NCBI RefSeq assembly: GCF_042477335.2
Contig: NC_091255.1
Span: 17,276,501 to 17,340,500, forward strand
Source of the DNA: Ovis canadensis
Taxonomy: Eukaryota; Chordata; Mammalia; Artiodactyla; Bovidae
Direction: 5' to 3'
DNA length: 64,000 nt
This document shows, piece after piece, positions 11,114-22,577 of this stretch; position 1 is the first letter of the stretch; each line of letters begins with the position of its first letter. The notes beneath the pieces were generated by a model. That model saw nothing but the letters and a program-made list of their open reading frames with translations. It did no database searches and was not told the DNA's origin. The position numbers were made by a program, and so were the translations under genes.

Positions 11114-12966
11114 TGATTTATATTGAGAAATTCACTCTGACTGAAAGGACTGCAGATCAGAGGCTGGGGTGAGAGATACTTAAACAGCTGTACATGTGTA
11201 TAGAGTTTACACTATAGAGAGCATGACCTGGACCAGGTCCTAGGACTTAGCTCAGTTTTTCATTGACACGGTGGTAGGAGAAGGTAGAGGCCTTGCACTG
11301 CCCATGGTGCTGACCTCAAGGAATCTGGTTTTTGTAAACCTCCCTGGGAATTTATTTCCCTTAAGTGCTTTTATCCTTCTCCATCTTGGTCCCACTATTA
11401 TCAGTGCCCCTGAAGTGTTTTGCCCCAAGACAGTTTCTCAGTGATAACGTACATAAGATGCCACAGCTCACATTCTTTTTAATAACTCCTATTGCTCTTG
11501 CCCTCAGCAGCCTGAGCCTAGCTTTATTTCATGAATTAAGCTTGAGTTTTGTCTTCTGAGGATTGTCCCTCCTCTTAAGGCCAATCCTATATGTGTTTCT
11601 GGTCTGAGAGAGGCCAGAAGATAAATGGAACTACAGGAAAAGAGTGGCCTGGATGATGTGAAGCTCTGTCTCCTTGGCCTCCTTGGGCTAGAGGTAGGTG
11701 ATGGACCCAGGGTCCTTCCCATGGACAAGTCAGCACTGAGAAGTTTCCTGCCAAAGCCTATTGTAACATAAGCATGGTGTGGAGGGAAGCCATGGAGACG
11801 TCTTTGGGCAAGAGTGCTGGGGAATGGGATTTGGGGAACAGTTGGTTTTATTTGGGACTAGGACTTTTGTCTGTACCAGCTTGTGTGTTGGGTGGAATTT
11901 AGGACAGAGAGTGGGAGGGAGAGCGGTATACAGATTCCAACCCTTTCTCCTCCACCTCCCACACATGTGCTACAGCTCCTCCCCACGCCAAAGACAAAAC
12001 AAACCAGGCCTTTCTCTCTCCCTTCCCACCCTCAGATGTTTCCCTTTTAAGCCTGTTTTCCTCCTCCTCCTCGCTGCCTCTCCTACTCCAGGATTTCCTT
12101 TCCTTCTTCACTGCGATTCCCCCATCTTTTCCTTTCTGTTACATCTTGTGTTTAATAAAAACTCTTAGTGTTCCCTAGATGACCACAGAGTAGGTTCATC
12201 CCCATTTTTGGAACCACTTATTTCTCCTTCCCTTCTCTCTCTTAGTCTTGTGTAAACTAATTTCCCAAGAGCAAGACAGACGGGAGACAGGGACTGAGCA
12301 ACCATGGAAAAGGGCCTGGAATCTTTACCTTACCCGCCTCACGACCATGCCCCTCCCTCTTGTCTCTTTATTTGATTTTCCATCTAGAATCCCTCTAAAT
12401 CTCTCTCTAGGACGCAGGTGGAAGAATCATTTCCAAAGATTATTTATGAGTTTGTAGAGAATCCTGGCTGTGCTGAGATGTTGCTTCCAGGCTTGTAAAC
12501 CCGGTGGTGCTGGGAACTTGGATGCTTGGATTCTTTTCCAGGTTCCTTAAATTGAATCCCTTTGTTTAGTGGCTACTCTCTCTCCTCTCACCTCTCACAG
12601 AGGTCAGCCCATAGGAGCACTCCACCCAACATCAAGCAATCATACATTCTTTGGGGACCGTCTATGAGAAAGGTCTTCTGTGCCTAAAAACCGTATGGCA
12701 CTTAACATGTTAGACTTGCAGTAAAATTACAAACACACCTGAGATAACAGAAGCATCCTAATGGAAAAATACCAGTATATGGCAATGCATGGAAGAGCTA
12801 ATTACGCTTGGGAATTGAAGGAGAGGTCAAGTTCAGACAGGGGAACAGGATGGGAAGGCAATCCAGGATGGAAGACACTGAGGCCTGAGGAACCAAGGAG
12901 AAGACCAGGTTCTTTGAAGCCAAGGGATTTCTTAGAGGGGAGCAAGCAACAAGAGAGTAATAGTTA
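11114..12966. other. Unique non-coding DNA, 1.85 kb
   Basis: Single-copy looking sequence with pyrimidine-rich patches around 11940-12130. A 129-codon open frame at 11779-12168 and the opposing one at 11899-12111 lie in this biased stretch and show no domain. A polyadenylation-like AATAAA occurs near 12153 with nothing to attach it to. No exon could be supported. Confidence 0.4.
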
Positions 12967-13192
12967 AGGGTGCGGATTTGTTCAGAGTTCCAGCTCTGTT
13001 ACTTATTCTCTGTGTCACGTGGGACAAATTATTTAACCTCTTTAAGCCTCAGTTTACTATCTGTAAACTGGGGATAATTAATAGCACTTATAGTTTTTAA
13101 ACATGAGAATGATATATGAGAATTAAACAAGATATTGCTTATAAAATGTTTAGCACAGTGCTTAGCACTTAATAAACACACAGTAAATGTTT
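12967..13192 (+). mobile_element. MIR SINE, well preserved
   Basis: Landmarks in order: 'agttccagctctgttactta', 'aaattatttaacctctttaa', 'gcctcagtttactatctgtaaa', 'tggggataattaatagcac', then 'agcacagtgcttagcactta' and 'aataaacacacagtaaatg'. This covers most of a MIR in sense orientation. Confidence 0.85.
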
Positions 13193-13908
13193 ACAATTAT
13201 GACCACTACTGCTACAATGAATGTTTCCTGTTTTTACTACTATTAAGTGGCATTTGGGTCTGGAAAGAAAGGTAGGAGCCAGTTTGTATGGAAGCCCCTG
13301 AAAACCCACCAGAAAACTGGGGATTTTTTCTTGTAGACAATGAAGAACCATGGAAATGTTTTTGAGAAAACTTTGAAGGAGAGGGAAAATGTCTTTCAGG
13401 AAGTCAACTTATTTATAATGTTGCACACGTGCATTCCTTTGATAAAAGCATAGGAAAGTGTGATAGTTGTCAACTTACTATGGGGAAAGACAAAAATAGG
13501 TATCACAAAGCCATGCCATTGGCATTTGAGAAATTAGTGAACAGGTGCGAGAGTTGAAGATGAAAGTTTAGGGGTCAGGGACTTTCTCAGAGAGGCCAAA
13601 TCATGCTATTTAAGCTGCTGCCTACCCAGTCTGACTTTGACACCACGTGGAGGAGCAAAGATACAAAGCTAGACTAAAGAATATTGCCCTTTGTTGGGGT
13701 GGCTCTGACAGCGCCATAGGAAGTACTATTGTGCTCTGGCCTGTCTCAGGGCTTCCTGCCTTACTGTGCTAGGATAAGCCCATTTTTACCCTGTTTCATC
13801 ATATTATTTCCCAAGGTCTTGCAGGGGTCTCGGTGGCCCATGAGGATGCTTTTCCAGTGGTCCTATGCTGAGAGTCAATGTAGCCACAGAATGAACAAAA
13901 TGCATCTT
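13193..13908. other. Unique non-coding stretch
   Basis: No interspersed repeat and no credible coding frame. The open frame at 13729-13929 runs into the downstream L1 poly-T and has no family resemblance. Confidence 0.4.
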
Positions 13909-13926
13909 CCTGAAACAACATTTTTT

Positions 13927-14163
13927 TAAAATTTTATTTATTTTAATTAGAGGATAATTACTTTATAATATTGTGATGGTTTTTGCCATACATCAACACT
14001 AATTGACCACAGGTATACATGTGTCCCCTGCATCCTGAATCTTCCCCCACCTCCCATCCCGCCCCATCCCTCTGGGTTGTCCCAGAGCACCAGCTTTGGG
14101 TGCCTTGCTTCATACATTGAAATTGTACTGGTCATCTGCTTTACATACGGTAATGTTTATGTT
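13927..14163 (-). mobile_element. L1 3' UTR fragment, antisense
   Basis: A severely 5'-truncated L1: poly-T, then the antisense 3' UTR ('ggataattactttataatattg', 'gccatacatcaacac', 'ctccca.cccgccccatccc'). Flanks read CCTGAAACAACATTTTT at about 13910-13926 and CCTGAAACATTTTT at 14164-14177, a target-site duplication differing by a 3-bp indel. Confidence 0.88.
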
Positions 14164-14178
14164 CCTGAAACATTTTTA

Positions 14179-14493
14179 TACAAATATTTGAGGATAAAAG
14201 TTGAGTTTGAGATGAGATAAACATGGAAATATCTTGAATACTATTATACCTCATAGATAATTTTAGAGAGAAGTCTGTTTTATATTTGTCTACAGGGTGA
14301 TAGAAATATTTTTACATACATTCATTAAATTCCCTTGTGAAATGAACATCAATGCTTTTGCTGCTGCTCTTCCCATATTTCAGGAGGGGATCAGGGAGGA
14401 GAGATCTTTCTATGTTCTATTTTCTTCACAAGGTGGAGCCTCAGGGCAAAATTTCCTGAATGATTAGAGAAAAAAATTCTGGAAAAGTGTAAT
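14179..14493. other. Unique non-coding stretch
   Basis: About 315 bp between an L1 tail and a CHR SINE. Nothing recognised. Confidence 0.4.
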
Positions 14494-14509
14494 CCAAGGG
14501 AATGAATTT

Positions 14510-14704
14510 ATTTATTTATTTGGCTGCATTGGGTCTTAGTTGTGGCACAAGAATGCTCTAGTTGTTGGTGCAAGGATTCTCTAGTTGAGTGCCTGGGCTT
14601 AGTTGCTCTGCAGCATGTGAGATCTTAGTTCCCCAGCCAGGAATCGAACCTACATTTCCGGCATTGCAAGGCAGATTCTTAACCACTGGACCACCAGGGA
14701 AGTC
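14510..14704 (-). mobile_element. CHR-type tRNA-Glu SINE, antisense
   Basis: The 3' end is the (TTTA)n tail at 14505-14520, followed by 'ggctgcattgggtcttagttg'. The antisense tRNA-derived head ends 'ttaaccactggaccaccagg'. Flanks CCAAGGGAATGAATTT (14494-14509) and CCAAGGGGAATAGATTT (14705-14721) form an imperfect target-site duplication, consistent with an older insertion. Confidence 0.88.
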
Positions 14705-14721
14705 CCCAAGGGGAATAGATT

Positions 14722-15215
14722 TAACACCAAAATACTCAGTTTATTTTTCAAATAGATGTCAGAACTTTCACTTACTGAACTAAAGAAATGTTTCTTCCCC
14801 ATTCTATATTTTCTTTCTTTCTTTTTTTAGGTAGCAATAACTGAACTTTAATGAAATAACATTTGTATTTGACCAACTTTTTTTCTAGGTCAATTTAGTG
14901 ATGGTTCAACAAATAAACAGCTCATTTAAAATGGATGCACACACACACACAAAAATGGATGCACAGTATTACTACAGAGTAAAGAAGTATTGACATAATA
15001 TTGAAGAACATTCACTTTTCAATCACATGAATACAAACCTTACCAGGTATGAGTTTGGTAATGTCCATTATGATCCCGATCTCTCTGATAGCACTCTCTT
15101 GAGTATAAAATGTGAAGAGTCCTACTTCTCTGTGTCATTATAAAGACAAAACAATATCACATCTACAAAGCCCTTGACAAAAGTGGGCATGTTATGAAAG
15201 CTCAGTAAACAGAAA
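14722..15215. other. Unique stretch with short (AC)n
   Basis: Nothing coding seen. A short (AC)n run at about 14938-14951 is flanked by two copies of AAAATGGATGCACA (near 14931 and 14953), a local duplication. Poly-pyrimidine occurs near 14810. Confidence 0.4.
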
Positions 15216-15217
15216 CA

Positions 15218-15520
15218 ATTAGGGCTTCCCTGATAGCTCAGCTGGTAAATAATCCACCTGCAATGCAGGAGACCCTGGTTTGATTCCTGGGTTGGGAAGA
15301 TCCCTGGAGAAGGCATAGGCTACCCACTCCAGTATTCTTGGGCTTTCCTGGTGGCTCAGCTGGTAAAGAATCTGCCTGCAATGTGGGAGACCTGGGTTGC
15401 GAAGATCCTCTGGAGAAGGGAATGGCTACCCACTCCAGTATTATGGTCTGGAGAATTCCATGGACTGTATAGTCCATGGGGGTTGCAAAGAATCAGACAC
15501 TACTGAGCAACTTTCCCTGG
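15218..15520 (+). mobile_element. Two head-to-tail Bov-tA SINEs
   Basis: The first tRNA-Glu-like head starts 'gggcttccctgatagctcagctggta' at 15222, the second 'gggctttcctggtggctcagctggta' at 15344. The first body is truncated at 'cactccagtattcttg', where the second head begins. The second is complete through 'ggggttgcaaagaatcagacac'. The box A- and B-like parts belong to the SINE, not to a functional tRNA gene. Confidence 0.9.
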
Positions 15521-16034
15521 GGGATTAATTATTGTAGATTCTTCTGTTTCTTCTGTAGTTAGGTTTTAGATTATTTCCTGTGTTTCTTCTAGAAATAACA
15601 GTGAACTGTACATCTATTTCCATAAGTGTTTGTTTACATTTTTGATATTTTTACAGGCTCAAGTTCCTGAAATCACAATAGATTTTGTATATATTAAAAC
15701 TCCAGAAGTAGACTGACAAATTGCATTCTAGATAAGTGATATTAATTTATACTTTTACCACTAGGGTGTGAGAAAGCCTATCTCAATAAGCCTTTATAAG
15801 TGGATTTTTAAAAATGTTGATTTGAATTTAGATTTCTTTGATTGCTAGAGAATCTGCATTATTTCTTTTAAATATATTGGTTAGTGACATTTTACCCTTT
15901 TTTTCCCTTTGTTCTTTTTCTAGTAGAGTATTATTTATAAATATATATATTTTAAATGTTCTTGACCATTGTGATTTCCTGTTTGTATTTATTAATCAAA
16001 TATCATTTACCAGTTTTCTTGTCTTTTTGGATGC
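15521..16034 (-). other. AT-rich stretch, possibly old antisense L1
   Basis: The part 15690-16030 ('cttttaccactagggtgtgagaa', 'tttgattgctagagaatctgcat', 'atattggttagtgacat') resembles the antisense 3' part of an ancient L1, but divergence is high. No gene seen. Confidence 0.4.
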
Positions 16035-16165
16035 CTGAGGTCTTCTGTTGGCATTCAGTAGCTGTTCTGTATGAATCATTCCACTTGTAGGTATATTTTC
16101 AATATTTTTGTGGGAGAAGATGAACTCCACATCCTATTCCTCCACCATCTTGATCCCCCTCCCTC
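16035..16165 (-). mobile_element. L1 5'-end fragment, antisense
   Basis: The minus strand reads '...atcaagatggtggaggaatagg' followed by 'atgtggagttcatcttctccc', the start of a ruminant L1 5' UTR (compare 25848 on the plus strand and 44290 on the minus). Only about 130 bp of the extreme 5' end is recognisable. Confidence 0.7.
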
Positions 16166-16940
16166 CCCTATCCTATTTTTCTATAATATTTTGGTCTTAC
16201 AAAGATTTACAAGCCACAAAATTTAACTTTCAAAGATTATCTAGAGATATATATTTAATAGAAAATTCACATAAGTTTTAAAATATAACAGGAAGATTTA
16301 AGGAGATTTTACACTTGTCCTGGGCTGCTTTGAGTTATCCCACAGATGGCCCCATGACAACAAACACCACTTGAGAACTATTTACGTGGGAAGGTTTGAG
16401 AAACTCTAAGCATCCCAGCTTCACTATGGCCAAAATCAACTGCTTATTTTTCTTTATTTTCCTCTGAATTTGTACACATCAATTTCTTCTAGTACACATG
16501 TCTCTTTCTTTAGCAAATTAACCATGGGAAGCCCATCAAATGTTCACCATGAAGAACATCTACCTGTTTATCTAACTTCATTAATCATTAATCTCAATAT
16601 CTTCTCAGGATTTAGGCACCTAGGTTGATAATGTTTGTGGTCATAGGGACTTGGTGACATGTGTATCAATCCATTGATTGGTTCAACTATATTTGTGAAG
16701 CCTGTGGTTCACAGACACAGCAAGTGTGAATCAGACATGACCCATGGACAAGGACAGCATTGTACGATTAATGTAATGTATTAATGCTTGTAATACAATG
16801 TAGGGTGTGGTTAGGGAGATGAGTGTGAAAGCCTTGAGATATATATTTATCTCCTTGGGAGGCTCTTCAAAGTTCCACTTGGGAGTGGTACTCAACAGTG
16901 ACTTTGATCAACTCAATCCTTACTTTCCACAGGAGAATGA
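16166..16940. other. Upstream region of the OR4D1-like pseudogene
   Basis: No repeat recognised. This would hold the intron 3' end and possibly the non-coding leader exon of the receptor gene, but I cannot place a leader exon or promoter from sequence alone. Confidence 0.35.
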
Positions 16941-16968
16941 TTGAATTATTATGGTTTTCATTTTGCAT

Positions 16969-16981
16969 GGTTTCTCTCTAG
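16969..16981 (+). promoter_or_regulatory. Splice acceptor before the OR4D1-like coding exon
   Basis: The tract TGGTTTCTCTCTAG ends in AG at 16980-16981, 18 bp before the ATG. Odorant receptor genes usually have a non-coding 5' exon spliced just upstream of the single coding exon. The OR4D2 copy has an equivalent acceptor, which supports both sites. Confidence 0.65.
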
Positions 16982-16999
16982 GCATGTGGGGAAGGTCCC

Positions 17000-17932
17000 A
17001 TGGAAACATAGAACATCATACAGGTGTCAGAGTTTGTCCTCTTGGGGTTCTTACAGATGGAGGAGTTCCAGAAATTCCTGTTTGTGGTGTTCCCATTTGT
17101 CTATGTCATCACCATTGTGGGAACCCTCCTCATCATGGTCACAGTGACTATTGACTCTCAGCTCCACATAACCATGTATTTTCTTCTCTGAAATCAGTCT
17201 GTCATAGATATCTGCTATTCTACAGTCACTTTCCCAAAGATGCTGGTGGACTTCTTGCATGACACCAAGACCATCTCCTACCAGGGCTGCATGACCCAGA
17301 TCTTCTTCCCCTTTCTGGGTGGTGGGACTGTCTTCTTCCTCCCAGTGTTAGCCTATGACCACTACATAGCCATCTCCCGGCCCCTCCATTATGTCACCAT
17401 CATGAACACTCAAATGTGTGTGGGTCTAGAGGTGGCTGCCTGGGTAGGGGGCTTTGTCTACTCCATTGTCCAGCTGGCTCTGATGCTCCCATTGCCTTTC
17501 TGTGGACCCAACATCCTAGATAACTTCTACTGTGACATTCCACAAGTGCTGAGACTTGCCTGCACAGATACCTTCCTCCTGGAGTTCCTTATGATCTCCA
17601 ACAGTGGGATGCTGGTCCTCATCTGGTTCTTGCTCCTTCTGATCTCTTACACTGTCGTCCTGGTGATGCTGAGGTCCCACTCAGGGCAGGTGAGGAGGAA
17701 GGCAGCTTCCACCTGCACCATCCACATCATTGTCATGTCTCTGAGCTTTATTCCCTGTGTCTATATCTATGCCCAACCCTTCACTCCCTTCTCCATGGAC
17801 AAGGCTGCATCCATCAGCTACAGGGTCTTGACTCCTGTGCTCAACTTCATCATTTACACCCTGAGGAACCAGGAGATGAAGGCAGCCATGAAGAGATTAG
17901 GCAAGTGCCTAGTGATTTCCAGCAAGGAGTGA
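17000..17932 (+). pseudogene. OR4D1: Olfactory receptor pseudogene, OR4D1-like
   Basis: A class II odorant receptor coding exon in one frame from ATG 17000 to TGA 17930-17932, equal to 310 residues, broken by two stops: TAG at 17009-17011 (codon 4) and TGA at 17189-17191 (codon 64, where the paralogue has AGA Arg). The longest open part starts at Met 17240 and gives 230 residues, lacking TM1 and most of TM2. Family features remain: ISYQGCM before TM3, FCGPNILDNFYC, KAASTCT and YTLRNQEM. Two hallmark sites are changed: the DRY box reads DHY (Arg to His) and PMLNPxIY reads PVLNFIIY. The N-terminal N-x-T glycosylation site is also lost (N-I-I). The QVSEFVLLGF N-terminus and VDFLHDTK segment fit OR4D1 better than OR4D2. 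There are no frameshifts, so inactivation looks moderately recent. Assignment to OR4D is firm; the choice of OR4D1 is from memory. Confidence 0.88.
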
Positions 17933-18039
17933 GCTTAAAATAGGTAATTTAAATGACAAATCTCTCTGAACCTTTGTTTCCCCATGTAAGAAGTGGAGGA
18001 AAGTCTTTATGGAATGCGGCAGTTGAGATTAAACTAATA

Positions 18040-18260
18040 TTTCTATGTCCCTACTCCTGTGTCAGACATTATGTTAGGCACTTCTGTACTTTTGTCTCAT
18101 TCTCACAAAACTGACAGTGAATATGTTGTTATCGTATTAAACAGTTTAACAAGCCAGAAAACTAGGAGAGAAGTGACTTGCTCAACAATGAAGAGCAAGT
18201 GAGGGGCAGAGCTTGGCCAGGAGATGGTTCCTCTGACTCCAAGTTTTGAGGCAGGAGGTA
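18040..18260 (+). mobile_element. MIR-type SINE, ancient
   Basis: Follows the pseudogene. Landmarks: 'cctgtgtcagacattatgttaggcact', 'tctcattctcacaa', 'agtgacttgctcaacaatgaagagcaagtgaggggcagagc'. These match the 3' half of MIRb/MIRc in sense orientation. Confidence 0.65.
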
Positions 18261-18397
18261 TGGATGGAATTTGAAACTCAGAGTCTCAAATAATCACAAG
18301 GGAAAACTTAGAGATCTCCTCATCTATGGATGAATATATGTGATGAATGCTCAACACTTTTTTTTTTTTTGGAGCCTCCATTAGGACTTTAGTCATA

Positions 18398-19163
18398 TTG
18401 GGCTGGCCAAAACATTAGTTGGATTTTTATATCCCCTCCCTCTTGAAACCCCCTCCTACCTACTCCCATCCCAACCCTCTAGGTCACAGAGCACTGAGCT
18501 GAGCTCCCTGTGCTACACAGCTGCTTCACACTAGCCACCTGTTTTACACACAATAGTGTATTTATGTCAGTTCTGCTCTCCCAGCTCTTCTGCCCCCTCC
18601 ACCACTGTGTCCACATGTCTGTGTCTCTATACCTGCCCTGTAAACAGGCTTATCTGTCTTGTCTTTCTAGAGTCCACACATATGCATTAATGTGTGACAT
18701 TTGTTTTTCTCTGACTTACTTTACTCTGTATGACAGACTTTATGTCCACCCATTCACATCACTACAAATGACCCAATTTCATTCCTTTTTATGGCTCAGT
18801 AATAGTCCATTGTATATATACACTATGGTGCCATTTTTATAAGGCCCAAGAAACAAACCAAGTACTGCTTTAAGATATACAGGTAAAGATATACATGTTT
18901 AAATGGTGCAGTGATGAACACAAGTTTTAGAATTTTCCTTATCACAGGTTAACCAATCAGGAGGAAACATCTAGGTCATTTCAAAGGTATTGGTCTGGTT
19001 TTTAAGAGATGGTTTTCAGATGTGTCTTTTGTAATTATGTTTGATAACCAACATAGACACTGGCTATATATATAGAAAGTATTTTGTTAAATATTTTAGA
19101 CACAAACCAAGAAAAAGTTAGTTTCTATAACATCTTATCAAATGAGCTTTTTGGCCAACCCAA
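18398..19163. mobile_element. Mariner-type MITE split into two halves
   Basis: The left half TTGGGCTGGCCAAAACATTA starts at 18398 after a TA. The right half ends with CTTTTTGGCCAACCCAA at 19163 before a TA. Together they make the expected 80-bp palindromic element, but about 0.69 kb of other DNA separates them. Confidence 0.8.
18431..19115 (-). mobile_element. Antisense L1 3' tail and unassigned DNA inside the mariner MITE
   Basis: 18431-18842 is the antisense 3' UTR of an older ruminant L1 ('cctctaggtcacagagcactgagctgagctccctgtgctac', then 'tctgacttactttactctgtatgacag', then 'tggctcagtaatagtccattg'). 18843-19115 is not recognised. No clear poly-T or target-site duplication marks the insertion. 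Confidence 0.65.
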
Positions 19164-19950
19164 TAGATTTTGGTTTTACAGTACTAGGCAAAAGAAGTGT
19201 TCCCCAAGCCAAACACAATATCCATTTCCCTAAAATATTCAGGTAAAGGAGGCACAACTTCTTTATATAAAACCCGTTTAAACTTTCCAACTTTAATAAT
19301 CTTACCAATCCCTACCTTTTAATGTTCTCTCAATCTAACTATAGCCTGCACTTTCATCTCAACTCTGGAACAATCATTTCTTTCTGCTCCCTGCTCTCTG
19401 CCTCCTTCCTCACTGTGGTATTTTAGAAGTGGTCTCACTTTAACATTTTCTAACTATTTCCCATATGAGTATTTTCTTTTGGATTTTTTCCTTTTCTACA
19501 AAAACTCCTTGGATAATCTGAAAGCTATTCTAGTTTCCCAACCTAATCTTCGCATCACTTGCATAATATGGCTGAGAGGAGGATCCTGTAGTATGGTTGA
19601 GGATCCAAGGCCAGAGAGGGCAAAGCCATGTCTATTAGTGGTCCATATTTGAGATATGGGTTCAATCCAAGGCTGCCACCTCATGGGGTTTTGCCTTTCC
19701 CATTGACTTCCTCCTTTGGAATGAGGGCTCCTTGAGGGTGGGGCCATGCTTTATCCACTTTTGAATTTGCTCAACACATTGAATAGTATCTTACCCAGAC
19801 AGGCGTTTTTCTTGCACCCTGTTTTTTCCCTGTCAAGTTCAAATCTACTTTTCATTTATTTTTCTATAGCTTATATATATTTACTATATCTCCTTTGAGG
19901 TATGCTTCCTTTGTGAGAGTCTTGGGCAATGAATAATGTTGATCTGAAGT
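19164..19950. other. Mostly unique DNA
   Basis: No coding evidence. A 3' L2-like phrase ('gagggctccttgagggtgggg') at about 19725 hints at an old L2 remnant. The rest is unrecognised. Confidence 0.35.
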
Positions 19951-19951
19951 A

Positions 19952-22198
19952 GCAAACATTATCCTCAATGGTGAAAAATTGAAAGCATTTCCCTTAAAGT
20001 CAGGAACAAGAAAAGGGTGCCCACTCTCACCACTACTATTCAACATAGTTTTGGAACTTTTGGCCACAGCAATCAGAGCAAAAACAGAAATAAAAGGAAT
20101 CCAAATTGGAAAAGAAGAACTAAAACTCACTGTTTGCAGATGACATGATCCTCTACATAGAAAACGCTAAAGACTCCACCAGAAAATTAGTAGAGCTAAT
20201 CAATGAATATATAAAGTTGCAGGATATAAAATCAACACACAGAAATCCCTTGCATTCCTATACACTAATAATGAGAAAATAGAAAGAGAAATTCAGGAAA
20301 CAATTCCATTCACCATTGCAATGAAAAGAATAAAATATTTAAGAATATATCTACCTAAAGAAACAAAAGACTATATATAGAAAATTATAAAACACTGGTG
20401 AAAGAAATCAAAGAGGACACTAATAGATGGAGAAATATACCATGTTCATGGATTGGAAGACTCAATATAGTGAAAATGAGTATACTACCCAAAGCAATCT
20501 ATAGAATCTATGCAATCCCTATCAAGCTACCAACTGTACTTTTCAGAAAACTAGAACAAATAACTTCACAATTTGTATGGAAATACAAAAAACCTCGAAT
20601 AGCCAAAGCAATCTTGAGAAAGAAGAATGGAACTGGAGGAATCAACCTGCCTGACTTCAGGCTCTACTACAAAGCCACAGTCATCAACACAGTATGGTAC
20701 TGGCACAAAGAGAAATATAGATCAATGGAATAAAACAGAAAGCCAGAGATAAGTCCATGCACCTATGGACACCTTATCTTTGACAAAGGAGGCAAGAATA
20801 TACAATGGAGAAAAGAATCTCTGTAACAAGTGGTGCTGGGAAAATGGTCAACCACTTGTAAAAGAATGAAACTAGAACACTTTCTAACACCATACACAAA
20901 AATAAACTCAAAATGGATTAAAGAGCTAAATGTAAGACCAGAAACTATAAAACTCCTAGAGGAGAACATAGACAAAACACTCTCAGACATAAACCACAGC
21001 AGGATCCTCTATGACCCACCTCCCAGAGAAATGGAAATAAAAGCAAAAATTAACAAATGGGACCTAATTAAAATTAAAAGCTTCTGCACAACAAAGGAAA
21101 CTATAAGCAAGGTGAAAAGACAGCCTTCAGAATGGGAGAAAATAATAGCAAATGAAGCAACTGACAATGAATTAATAAAAGTATACAAGCAACTCCTACA
21201 GCTCAATTCCAGAAAAATAAACAACCCAATAAAAAAATGGGCCAAAGAACTAAACAGACATTTCTCCAAAGAAGGCATACAGATGGCTAACAAACACATG
21301 AAAAGATGCACAATATCACTCATTATCAGAGAAATGTAAATCAAAACCACAATGAGGTACCATTTCACACCAGTCAGAATGGCTGTGATCCAGAAGTCTA
21401 CAAGCAATAAATGCTGGAAAGGGTGTGGAGAAAAGGGAACCCTCTTACACTGTTGGTGGGAATGCAAACTAGTGCAGCCACTATGGAGAACAGTGTGGAG
21501 ATTCCTTAAAAAACTGGAAATAGAACTGCCTTATGACTCAGCAATCTCACTGCTGGGTATACACACTGAGGAAACCAGAATTGAAAGAGACATGTGTACC
21601 CCAATGTTCATCACAGCACTGTTTATAATAGCCAGGACATGGAAGCAACCTAGATGTCCAGCAGCAGACGAATGGATAAGAAAGCTACACATATACACAA
21701 TGGAGTATTACTCAGCCATTAAAAGGAATACATTTGAATCAGTTCTAATGACGTGGATAAAACTGGAGCCGATTATAGAGAGTGATGTAAGCCAGAAAGA
21801 AAAACACCAATACAGTATACTAATGCATATATATAGAATTTAGAAAGATGGTAACGATAACCCTGTATGCAAGATAGCAAAAGAGACACAGATGTAAACA
21901 ACAGTCTTTTGGACTCTGTGGGAGAGGGCGAGAGTGGGATGATTTGGGAGAATGGCATTGAAAGATGTATATTATCATATGTGAAACAAATCGCCAGTCC
22001 AAGTTCAATGCATGATACACGATACCTGGGGCTGGTGCACTGGGATGACCCAGAGGGATGGGATGGGGAGGGAGATGGGAGGGGGTTTCAGGATGGGGAA
22101 CACGTGTACACCTGTGGTGGATTCATGTCAATGTATGGGAAAACAAATACAAATTGTGATTAGCCTCCAATTAAAATACATACATTTATACTAAAAAA
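19952..22198 (+). mobile_element. 5'-truncated L1, sense, 2.2 kb
   Basis: Starts inside the ORF2 reverse transcriptase and ends with the 3' UTR and a poly-A tail at 22191-22205. Open pieces at 20398-20733, 20830-21339 and 21352-21843 cover the C-terminal half of ORF2, ending in the HIYRI peptide. Stop codons and frame breaks separate them. The RT active-site region near 20140 ([11 protein letters not shown]) is in another frame. No activity is possible. Confidence 0.92.
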
Positions 22199-22577
22199 AA
22201 AAAAAAGATAATGCAGAGCTTGTTTGTTTCTGCTTCTCTCCCAGCAAGCATCCCATCCAGGAAGTAAAAGTTACAGGGTCTTCAAGCTGTCCTGGCAGCT
22301 CTGAGTTCATTCCTTTTCCACCTCTACCTCCCTGCCCCATTTCACACATTTTCCCCATTCACACTGGGCGTTTGGAGATGAGGGGAGAGAAAATGGACTG
22401 TGTCATTTTTAATCTGAGTGTCCCTCAGATTGGCGTTTTCCTTTCTACACTAAAGTCCTTTAACTATCTGACGATACTTTTCTCATCCTCTAATTTTTCT
22501 CTTCTCCAGACGCAGCATCGTTCCTTTAATGGTTCCTATTGTGACAAATTTCCTGATTTCATTGTCCTGACCATCTC
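22199..22577. other. Unique stretch between L1 and BovB
   Basis: About 380 bp of unrecognised sequence. The open frame at 22372-22836 runs from here into BovB DNA, so it is not a gene. Confidence 0.4.

Noticed and set aside
11779-12168. 129-codon open frame in unique sequence
   Set aside because: Lies in a pyrimidine-rich stretch, overlaps open frames on the other strand, has no domain, no splice context and no homologue I recognise.
15222-15295. tRNA-Glu-like sequence considered as a tRNA gene
   Set aside because: It is the head of a Bov-tA SINE, with the Bov-A body attached and substitutions in the cloverleaf. The same applies to the CHR heads.
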